NCBI GenBank assembly: GCA_963855995.1
Contig: OY979729.1
Location: 8,512,115 to 8,576,114, forward strand
Length of the DNA: 64,000 nt
Direction: 5' to 3'
Source of the DNA: Muricea muricata
Taxonomy: Eukaryota > Cnidaria > Anthozoa > Malacalcyonacea > Plexauridae
Shown: positions 28,001-40,000 of the stretch, piece after piece
How the letters are laid out: each line of letters opens with the position of its first letter
Numbering within the stretch: position 1 is the stretch's first letter
Program-made: the position numbers and the translations under genes
The notes under the pieces: generated by a model
Seen by the model: the letters and a program-made list of their open reading frames with translations, nothing else
What the model was told of the DNA's origin: nothing
Database searches by the model: none

Positions 28001-31000
28001 GGGCTGATGTTGACTCTTGTATCCTCCTTTTTTAGTCTATTGCAAAAAATATAACGTCATGTACGCGTTATTTCGACGACTGCCGTTCTGAGGCCGGCGA
28101 AATAACTTCTACCTATTTTGTTTTATGCAAGGAGCGTTTCCACTTTTCAAAACTCAATTTCCTTCAAATTTTCAGCAAGGAAATTTGCACACTGATTTTG
28201 CCACTCTGATTTAATCAACTCCAGGATTTGCTTACTTCATTGATTGTTTTCTAGCGCCAAGAGGTGAAGATGACAGTTCAGCACGAAAATTATTTGACCG
28301 CCATGTTGGAAAGCCTAAAAGCTGCACCGTCCTCAATGGATTGCGAAGGTATACATGAGCGCATGTCTATAATGGCGTGATATAATTCGCTGTGTAGTCT
28401 CATATAGAGATCAGTGCGCACATAAGTTCTTGAATATAATTTACGAAGTATGTTTATGTGCGCACTGATCTCTATATGAAACTACACAGTAAATTGAACC
28501 GCCTATGATAATTTAATAAGGTCCTATTTGTTCAAATATTCGAAACGAAAACTTTGCTTAATTCATCGCTCATAAAGTGCTGTAAACTGAAGAAAATATT
28601 ATTTTGTTTAGTTTTCGTGTCGATTTTTTTTCCAGAAGCATCTGGCTCGTCAAATTTGGGGAGCAATCGGAATGATATTTATATGCCTGGGCCACCTGTA
28701 GGAAATGACCAAGCATTGAATGATTGGTTGAAAAAAGACCTCATAAACAGACAAAATTCTGATAGAAATTATAAGCAAATGGCTGTAAGTATTATTTGCA
28801 ACATGGATGACCTTGTTGTTCGGATATACAAATTCGAGCTAAATGCGAGGGTTATAAGTATAGGTTATCACATAGGGGCCAGGTGATATCAGTTTTATCG
28901 CTCGAGGGACGATATCGTATTTTGTCACACGTGAGCGTAGCGAACGAGGGACAAAATATGATATCGTAACGAGAGCGATAAAACTGATATTACCGAGTCA
29001 ATCCAAGTTATCACGTACCTGTGCCGTTATCAGAGCTATTCAGGGGCGAAAATCAGATTTTATTTTCTAATTATAAATCGTTTGATTTTATTTCCGAGTG
29101 AATGCCAAAACATTGTAAAAAATACGTTAAACAGCTAGAACATTGCAAAAACAAGCCAGGAATAACTTATCTTTTTACAGTTGAAGATGTCTTTCTGTTA
29201 TTGGCCTTCTATCATAACATATTTTGCTTTTTCATTACCCGGATTTGCTGTCGGACGCCATCTTTCTTTTTGCAGCGGGACAAAAAACGATATCGCCGGG
29301 ACATACCGTTTTATGTCACCCTCTTTATCACCCTGATAAAGGCGCAAGTGTGTGATAATACTTGATACAACACGGACACTCATGTTGTAAATGGCTTGTG
29401 AAACTCTTCAATTTTGTGAATCTATTTGCGAAGTAATTTTGAAAATACATCTTATATAAAGCAAGAAAACCAAAGTTAAATTTTGTGAAAATCAAGAGCA
29501 ATCTGTATCACACATGTACGCTCATAATTTCTTTTGAGTTTAATTCTTACTGTATAAACGAGTTCGGTTTGAATAAATGCTATAATTTGAAGTGCTTGGT
29601 CTTCTTTGTAGGAATTCAGAAAAAACTTGCCTGCTTACAAAATGAAAGACGTAAGTTACGGCTATTGTTTATTTTTAAGGGAGGGGGGGGGGTAGTAGCA
29701 AAATCCTTACTACAAAGCACGCAGAGGTCAAACTTCTCAGTGCTGAGCCAGTGCGCTGAAGAGAGACGGTCCCTCCCCCCTTCCCTTCTCCCCCCTTCCC
29801 TTCTCCCCCCTTCCCTTTTCCCCCTTCCCTTCTTTCCCTTCCCTTCTCCGTCTTCCCTCCCCCCCCCTTTCCTCTTCCCCCTTCCCTTCCCTCCCCCGAA
29901 AATATTCACGGCCACAAAAGTAAAAATTCTTTTCGAAATTGATCCACCGATCTTTAGCACTCTTACACTCGCATGGGCTAGCATTTCAAAGGTCGTATGT
30001 TCGATTCCTGCCGTAGCCAGACATAGTTTTCAGCCAGCCCAGTTTGGATATAAACTCCGACTGTCACTACACAACTCTAGACCACAAAAACCAAGATCCT
30101 TATGAAGCATTTCATTTGTTTGTAGAAAATTGTTGATCTGATATCTTCAAACCAAGCGGTTGTTATAAGTGGCGAGACTGGGTGTGGAAAGACCACTCAG
30201 GTAATCGCGTATCTTTTTACTTATCGCGCTTAATAAATCATTCCAGTTTACTCTTACAATGATCAGTGACGTATGTGCTTGTACTTTCCAACTTTCGTCT
30301 GTGCTGCGCTGGTACATGTGGTCCACCAAACCCTTGCTGCGCTGACGCAAATGTTTCGAGAATCGTGCACATAAATCTTGCTGAGTGAGACATCCGGGGC
30401 AAGTTGTTGAAAGGCACAGGGTTAGTGCTAACCCTGGGTTAAAGCATCAGAAAGGTATTATGTCTTGTGTATCCATTTGAGTGAGGACCATCCTAGTCCA
30501 TTCTGTCGGGGGTGTCTGTGGCGGTACATGTGGACGACCAAGCTGCGCTGACGCAAGTGTTACAATCATGCACATAAAGCTTGCTGAGTAAGACATCAGG
30601 GGCCAGTTGTTGAAAGGCACAGGGTTAGTGCTAACCCTGGATTAAAGCTAAACCCACTGTTTTAGTATCTGTATTTCTACAAATCCGCTTTATCAAAAGT
30701 TTAGAAACCAGAACTATTATTTATCCAGACAAGATTTCTGAAAAAAAAACATTTTCAAGTTTCTATAAAGAAAACTACCGGATAATTACGCGTTAACCCA
30801 GGCTAGGGTTAGGGTAACCAGCTTTTAAACAACCGGCCCCTGATTGGAATAACTAATTTGTAGTTAGATAGCCGAAATTGGGTAGCCGAAAGCTCCTTTA
30901 TTCGTTAAATAACTAGTCAGAGAGCGCTGTGCTTCAATTATGTCTAAACCTGGCTGCGTCATCTCCATGTATCTATTAGCAGTGCTCTGACAACTAATTT

Positions 31001-34000
31001 CCATATCCATATTCTATAGTGGTATAGGGTAGTTAAGAATGAGGCAACAATAAACTTTTGAAAAGAATGCATCCTCATTATGACTAATACCACCCTCATA
31101 GAAACAGCATAAATCTGAGGAAATTTCCTGAGATTGTGAGAACCCTGTCTGTTAGGGTTTAGACAGATAGATAGTGTATTTAAAGTTAGTACAAATTTCC
31201 AGGTTACAGATTGGTCAAGATTCACTGTCTCTGAAATGATAATCACTGGCCAGTGACTATAGCTTTTTGCTTTTTTTTTTGTATTAGTTGCCCCAGGCTC
31301 GGTGATTACAAGTCTATATGTTCATTTCGCCTTCTGCTCCGTGAGTCTAGGCTTACAATCACCTCGCCCTCGACACCTAATTCTGAAATACTATTATTGG
31401 GGAAATGTCCTGCCTCTCAAAAAGCTAAGCCTTGTTCGGTGTGTTTGTTTCTTGTGAGCTCTTTCATGCATGAGTTACAGAGTTTTTCTCTTGCCCCCCC
31501 CCCCCCCCTCCCATGCTGGACTCCGTGTCCTCAAGCCTTGAAATAGATATATCTTCAGCTGACGGACACTTTGTCTGGCAACTTCTTCAGTGCTCCGGAC
31601 AAAATTTTTGGACATTCGGTTCCAGTTACGAGCGCCGGCGATCTCCGAAATGTTTCGATATTTATGCCTTTACAAAAAGCTATTTACTCTGGAGGTTTTC
31701 TGGCGTTCTTTTACATTTAAATTGATCAGATTAATTTTATTGATTCGGAAATTTTGACTGACGTGATTTTAAACATGTAGCTAATCAGGCTTACAAAAGT
31801 TGTTATTCCTGCCGGACATAAACATTTTATCGCCGGACATTTTTTGTGGCAATAAAAATCTTCCACCGCACAAAATGCCCGGCAGATCGAAAGTTTTGCC
31901 GGACAAAACCAAATTTTGACCTTTTTCAACCGGACAAATGTCCGATGTCCGGCGCTATTTCAATGCTTGGTCCTATTGCTAGCCTTCTGTTGACAAGTTC
32001 TGTCACAACTCTGTAAGATAGCATGAAAATAAAATATGCATTAATAAACTCAAATTTGTTTTGCTTGTAGGTTGCACAATTCATATTGGATGATGCTATC
32101 ATGAAAGGCAAAGGTTCCACATGCCGAATAATTTGTACACAACCTCGACGAATCAGTGCAATATCTGTAAGTTTTCTTGGATTTGTATTGTGACAATTCT
32201 ACTACGCAGAAATATATCCACCTCCTTGGCAAATGAAGTCATCTCTCGAGTATATAAGGACCACCGCTGCAATATAAGATCACCTCTTCGGTACCCTATA
32301 GAGTTTTGAAACGTTGGGTCGTGAGTTTTTCTAACATTGTTTCTAGATAGCTGAAAGAGTTGCGGAAGAACGAAGCGAACCTGTGGGAGGTGGAAGCACG
32401 GGGTATCAAATACGACTAGAAAGGTATTATGTCATTTTTATCCATTTGAATCAGGACCACCCTAGTCCATTGTGTTTGTGGTGGGGGGGGGGCTTCTGTG
32501 CACACCTTATCTTTACCGACCTTCTTTAACAGCAGTTTGCCGTGAAGGAGGGAGAGGGTCGGGCCTTTTTAGGACCAAAAAAACTTGAAATGAGTTTTGA
32601 AACTTAATCTTCGTACTGGGATGAGCAGTACATTTAGAATGAAGTTGTTTGAGTCAAATTCGCTACGGATGGAAATGATTTTTCATTTGTACTAACTTTT
32701 ACTTATTTGGACTAAAACATGTGAGCTGTCCTCCGTTTCAGATCAGTTGTTAATATCTCCACAGTTGGATAGAAATTCCAAAGATATGTTAGCCGAAATG
32801 CTTTAACTAAACGCTTGTGTAGAAACGAGTAGAAACGAGCTAGTAGAAACGATTTTCTGGTTCGTTCTTAGCAAAATATCCCAAGAATATTATGATTTAG
32901 AAAAACTTCAAAAGTCTTTAATTATTCTCCATTTTAAAGAGGGTTTTTTTTTTAAAGAATCCAACTAAATTTCTGCAACCGCCCTAGGTCCGGATTGGGC
33001 TTAATTGTACTGCGGTTGTTTTGATAATCTCACTTCTGAAGAATAGTTTTTTGTTTTATTTTTTAGTCGACTACCACGTGACCAAGGTTCCATTATATTT
33101 TGCACGACGGGGGTACTGCTGAGATGGCTCACATCGGATCCGTAAGTTCAAGCAGATTTCTTTTTATACAAGATTTGGTTTTTGTTACGTATGTTGCCAT
33201 GACAGTCCAGACGTTGCTCCATTATAGAAGTGCATTGGCGAAGCCAGTGCGACAATTTGGTCATGTTGGGGTTATTGTTCATTACTTCAGAAATTCATTG
33301 TTCCCTCATAAAATTCATTCATTATCACAGATACAAATAGGCTGCTCATACCTTCTCCATTACATAAACACGGCGTAATAGACCGACCCCGGCTATGCTT
33401 GATTGACCGGCAAAACAATGGGTAGTTTTCCCAATGGAATACAGAATGTCCGATCAAGAAACTTAAATTTATAAGAAGTTTAAGCTGTTATCGATTCTTT
33501 TGCAAATGTACCTTTAGAATGCTTGATTATAGGACCGACATTTGCAAATTTTTAACACTCGGGGTTTTTTCCACGCTGTATATCGAAAACAAAATTTTAG
33601 CTTGTCCGACGTAGCAACAGTAACTAGGGAGGGAGAACAATAGATGCGGGGTCGGTCTATATTTGCACAGCTTGACGAAATCGTCAAGCTTGATTCGGCG
33701 CCTAAAAATCACACAATTCGTAGCCCGTCTGCAAACAAGCTGTGAACAAGTTTTGTTCGCCCTGCTTGGCCAAGTTCTCTTCAAGTTTGGAAGAAGCTGT
33801 TAGCAACTTGTGACTTGATATTATCACATGACTTTGTACAAGGTTTAGAGACCAAATTGCTAATTAGCTATCACAGAGTTACGAAGGTGCGTAGCCATTC
33901 ATAGCTTGATCCAAAAAGTCTGGCACAATCATGAAAGAACAATATTGTTACAACTTGTTTCGTCAACCCAACCATGTGACATCCTTGTTATATCATTGTA

Positions 34001-37000
34001 TTAGTCGTGTTATGTAACACGTCTGATAATGCCATCAATGTTAATTGTTAACAGCTTGTTTCAAAGCGCGAACACGAGTTGTTGACAACTTGTGAACAGA
34101 CTTAATTACTACAATTTGTTTACAGGTTTGTGCAAAAGTTAAAAGTTGAAATTTTAGAATGTCACCATGCTCGTAATGTTCGAGCAACATTTTCTTCTCG
34201 TTTTTTTAGTGATCTTAGTAGAGCAAGCCATGTTATTATCGATGAAATTCACGAGAGAAGTATTCAATCAGATTTCCTGCTTATTATTGTTCGAGATATT
34301 TTAGCGAGAAGGTAAGCTTTCATAGTAAAATCATTTCTTCCATCACAGAGACGTCATGGCGTGCAAAAAACAAAAAAGTATTGTCACGAGCCGAAGTCGA
34401 GTGCCGCGACGTTTTGTTCTTCGCACGCAATGACGTCTTCTGTGATCTAATAGAGAGGTTCAGATTTGACTTCCACTACCACTACCTGTAATCAATCTTT
34501 CAGCCAATCAGATGAGCTTAAGCTACCCAACTGACCAATCAGATTGCTTAAAAATCAGGATAAGGTAGCAGTAGTGGTGGTGGAAGTCAAATCTGAACCT
34601 CACTATTAAGTCTGCCGCATACGAAAGCTATCAGCTGAGCAAAAGTTACTCGAGAATGCTAGCTCAGCCGATAGCTCGCCTTGTGCGGGTGGATTTTGCT
34701 GTGTTTTATGCCTCATGCAACCTTTTCTGGCGTGTCAAACATGTTTGATGTGAGAGATAAGGTTACTTAGAGGCATAAACTCAGTAAAATCCACTTGTAC
34801 ACGCTGAGCTATCCGCCAAGCTGAGGACACGAGGAACTTTTGTTAAGCCGGTAGCTTCCGTATGCGGCAAACTTTACAGTTTCAGAACCATCCTGAGTGA
34901 TATGAAAAACTAGATTCATATTAATCTGACACTGCAGAGAACAACGAAAAATTCGTTGTCTCGAGCTGGATTCGAACTCGCATCTTCGACTTTACAGTAC
35001 AGCAGCACAAAAAATGAAATCTATTTGTTTGACATAATTATTGATAAAAAAGTTTATGTGTAAATGAAGCAAAAATGTAAAAAATGAAGTAAATAACAGA
35101 AGGTGTTGAAAAGTTGTCAGACAAGTTGTGATAAATGTTGCGTGAAATGTTGCATGTTGATCCAAGTCAAATCACTTGCAACACAATGCAACACCATACA
35201 TATGCAACAAGATGCGCCAACGATCGTAACACGTCAACACAATAAAGTGGATTTCACCTTCTGATAGACTGAATGAGTGAATTATTAATAGACAGTTGTG
35301 TGGGCAACGCGTACCTCATTTCTTCCTGTGTTGTCTGCATTCCCTCATTTCAACAACTCCTTTCCTGTAGGGACTGCTCGCAATCTAATACATAGCGTAT
35401 GCTGTGAGTGAGCATGGTTTCCCATTTCTAACCGACACACTCATTGACTGTCATAATTAGAATGAAAAACTCGCCGTGAAAATCGCACGAAAAATTGCAA
35501 GCGTAAAAACGCCTCAACGTAGATTTTTCTTATTTAGACGAGATCTGAGAGTCGTCCTCATGAGTGCCACGTTGAATGCTGAAATGTTCTCTCAATATTT
35601 TAGTAAGTTGACTCGATGCTGGCGCAGATACTCCCAACCTCCATCCAGTCCACTACCGTACTACCTGTGTAGGAAACGCACAAGTTACGACAAACCTGTA
35701 ACCATATTGCAAAACGTAACTCTATTCGTGATCTGTTGACAAGTTGTCTCCGGACTGCTTGTTTCAAGTTGTTGGAATAGGTTGAAACAAACTTGAGGAC
35801 TGCAGGACTTGAGAACTTGAAGACTACAGTTATGATATAGCAACATTGTTACAGCCTTGTTTTGTCAACTTTGTGACAGTTGATTACAGCAGGTCTGTAT
35901 CAGAGTAGCTGCATCGGCGTAGCTTGTAACAAGTCTGATATTCCCGTCTCGCTTGTCTCAAGTTGTCACATGTCGACAACTCAAGTACACAGACTTGCCA
36001 CGAGCTGTGAGATTTTTACCGGCATGCGGTAGTAAAAACTCAATCTTCAATGGACAATTCCGATTAATGACAGACTAAATTTGGTCCATACGAATGAGGC
36101 AACATGACCACAGTCATTCGTCACTGTCCAAAAAAGCATTTATTGTTAGTAAAATTGTAAAGTTTGGTCGCGATGTTGTAGATAACGGAAATTTGAACGG
36201 AAATTTTAAGATGCTCTTTTTAGCTGTCATGAAAGATTTTATTCATAATGCCTGGATCAAAATTTAGTCTGTCACGGAAATTGTCTATTATTGATCGTCT
36301 TCTAAAAGTGCTAAACTGTATTGATTATTTCAGATAACTGTCCAATGTTGAATATTCCTGGCTTCACTTTTCCTGTTCGACAACATTTTTTGGAAGAAAT
36401 TATAAAAACGATCAGGTACCACTTTGCTTTCCAAATCTTTCGATTTTCCAACTGCCAGACTATTGTAGACTTTTTGAGGGTACGGTCTTAATTTGTGTGG
36501 ATGCACTGAAACGCATAGCAATTGAGAGCGAGTAATCTAATTGTTTCAGTAGAACTGAGATATTATAAATAATTGATTTTTAAGAAAAAAACTATTGCAA
36601 ATTGTCTTCGAACTGAAAAAAATACACCAGAAAAATTATTGTTTTGCTACTCGCTATCTATCGAGGAATAGATAGCGAGTAGAGTAGCCAATCAAATTGC
36701 AGCATTTGCATTAGTATGCTAGTGTGATTCTACTAATTATTAATTTATCATATTAGTATACTATTGCAAATGATGTCAGCTGGTTGGCTGCTCTATATGC
36801 TATCTATTCCTCGATAGACAGCGAGTGGCGAAAGAGTCATCTTCGCAGAGATTTCTTTTTAAAAAATTATCTAAAAATCAATCTCGAGGTCGTAATCTAA
36901 TTGTTGATTATCTCTTCAGTTATAAATGTCAACCGACAACAAAAAGGCAATTCAGGCGTGGAAGAAGGAACGAGGATGCGAGAAGAGAGGAAGAAAAGTG

Positions 37001-40000
37001 GAAAGAGTATTTGGAACTCGTTCACTCCAGGTGAACTCTTAACTAAAATTTGTCACAATCGAGCTGCATGTTGTTTGGCATGCCACATTGGCGAAGTTCA
37101 GATTGGGCTATTGCAATTTTAATTCGCACCCCCTCTTGAGAAACCTTTAAAATGCGGGGGTGGGGGGTGGGGTGGAAATATCATTGATTCCGGGGGGATC
37201 CAACTTAGAAATTCCATAGGAGGTGTGAAAGAGAATATTTTTGAAATTTTAGAGGGGAATTTGAAAATTTCCAAAGGGGGGTATTAAAAATAAAATTCCT
37301 AAACGGGGACCTTTTTCTATACGTTTTCACAAAAGGTACAGGTATATAGATGGGGAATGATGCAAGGATAATTGGGAGGGGCATTAACTCTTGAAAATTC
37401 CTATGGGGGTGTTGGTTTATTGGAAAATTTTCCATGGGGAGGGGAGTGTATAAAACATAGGGTTCGTCGGCAGAGGAGTGCGGATAAAAATTCCAAAAGC
37501 CCAATTTTGATTTTCACTACCGTATTCTGAAGCAGTCTATCTTTTAGCCAATCAGGATCCTCGTAAGTGAAGGCCAGGTAGCGATTGTGGTAATGTCAAC
37601 TAATCGGAACTTCGCTATTGCACTATTGTGATGCAATGTTGAATAATATTGATGTGCAAGTCGTTTGGAAGATGTTGCAGTTGCTTTGAGAAGTTCTAGC
37701 TAAAAGCTACGATATTTCACAAAATATACAGTATTTGCCAGTTTTCTTTGCCAGACAACGCGTACAAAATTTATAACGTTCATAATAAATATTAGACTGC
37801 AATGTTTTGTCAAAGTCTTTTTAACTTATGTAGAGTTTATCAGTAACAATTATAGCGAAAAATGCCGCGTTTCCAACGACAAACGTCACGTTACAAACGT
37901 AAACAAACGTGTGAAAATCTTTGTTAGTGATTGGATGCGAATTCCTGTAATTGACAAGTGTATTAATAATTGAACGAAAGGTGTAATGATGGCAAGAATA
38001 ATACAATACGCACGTGACGATGAAGAAGAAGCTTATTTCTGCGTAAACCAGAACAAAATCATAGATGATGATTTGTATAGTAATTCTAATGAGTCTCCAA
38101 CTATCTCTTATATTAACTATGTTCAGAGTTGATCAGAGAATCACACTAAAAGTCGTCTTATTTCATAGAGAAAAAGATCGGTTTGTTGTTGATTGCTTGA
38201 AAAACATGGATTTTGACAAGATTGATCACAATCTGGTGGAACAGCTGTTAATGTATATCGCGTGCAATATGCAGGTCTACATTTTGATTTCTTTTGTTTG
38301 TTTGTTTGTTTGTTTGTTTGTTTGTTTGTTTGTTTGTTTGTTTGTTTGTTTGTTTGTTTGTTTGTTTGTTTGTTTGTTTGTTTGTTTGTTTGTTTGTTTG
38401 TTTGTTTGTTTGTTTGTTTGTTTGTTTGTTTGTTTGTTTGTTTGTTTGTTTGTTTGTTTGTTTGTTTGTTTGTTTGTTTGTTTGTTTGTTTGTTTGTTTG
38501 TTTGTTTGTTTGTTTGTTTGTTTGTTTGTTTGTTTGTTTGTTTGTTTGTTTGTTTGTGAAATTAACAGAAGGGCCACTCGAGTCGGAACCTTTAAAGTTT
38601 GTGTCCCCGCACATGTCGCATTTACGCACGTTCATCGTGCAGGTTCTGGCCGGTCAATTGCGTTTTCTGGCCTATAAGAACGCTGTTCCGCTATTATTCT
38701 GGCCAGTCAACTGGCTGAGAGTGGTCCTGCTGTCTATTTTTTATTCTGTTACCGAGCAGAAATATTTTTCTCCATATTCCCCATAAATAATGACCGGCTC
38801 CATTTCTTCGTTTCAGGAGGGAGCTGTTCTTGTCTTTCTACCGGGATGGCAGGACATTTCAACGTTGCACAAAGCACTAAACAACAATCCATTTTTCTCG
38901 TCAGGTGTGTATGTATCTAAACTGTGTAGGACGTCTACCAGATCCTCGTGGTAACGTTATCAAAAGCCAATAGTTTCAAGAGGGTGCTAAAGGGGGGGGG
39001 GGGGGGTTCGGATCACGTTTCATGAGAGGAAAAACAGTCATTTCATATTTCACAGGTAAAAAATTAGTAATTTCACGAAATTTAATGAACTCGTTTTTAA
39101 CAGTGTAAATTTAATGCCTTTCTTAACCCGTCAGCTTATTTTTACGTTGTAGAAAGTAAAAGGCACCATTGAAAGCTCAAATTCGGACGAGTTTTTGTAA
39201 GAACAGCCAATATATGTAGAAAAAAATGAAGAACATAAATGCATTTAGTAAAATTGTTTTGATTTTACCAATGCATTGTACTTTGTTCTTTAGCACTTAT
39301 CCCTACTCGTCCAGCTGCCAATCACGGCTCAGGAATTGGCATGTAAATCACATTTCACGACACAAAAATTCATCAAATCTCATTTCACAACAACAAATAT
39401 TGGCAATTCACGGCTCACGAAAAAACCCTTTACCACCCTCTTTCAAGACGAGTGTGACTTTTAAATTTATGATAATACTACAGAATTAATAACGACTAAT
39501 CATAGAAAAAGTGGTAAGATAAATGTGACCGCAAACTAACCGAACTCAATGTCATGACCAAACGAACATGTCGTCTTGCAATGGCGATACAATTCGAGGG
39601 ATTATTATTATCTTGGTCATAGCTAAAGACGATAGGTAGGTGTTCATGTTGGCGTTTGTTTTTCAAGATTCTTAAAATGAGAACGAGTCAACAACGAGGC
39701 ATTTAGAATACTCCCAAACCTTGTCGTATCCTTGACCCTGAACTTAACCTTAATTTAGGAATGTTATTATAAATGTGTGGTTGTTGATTCGTCCTCGTTT
39801 CAAGGATCTTGAAAGACAGCCGCCATCTTGATAACCTTCTTCTCGTCTATCCCCTTTAGCTATCACCATTATATCTTTGCTTCAAAAATATTGGAGGTAA
39901 AATAAGTTTTGTCGATCAAAATTTTGAGGCTCTTCGTCGCCACCTTTAGTACTCTAGGTCCAGTCCTTTTTCCTGGGTGTATAGTTTTACGGAAGCTGCT

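Noticed and set aside
29485..30105. A 206-codon frame with a proline- and leucine-rich stretch
   Set aside because: It spans DHX36 exon 5 in the wrong frame and the polypyrimidine tract; low complexity explains the missing stops.
38065..38786. Long frames of repeated FVCL or NKQT residues on both strands
   Set aside because: They are the TTTG/CAAA microsatellite read in different frames; the array lies in a DHX36 intron.
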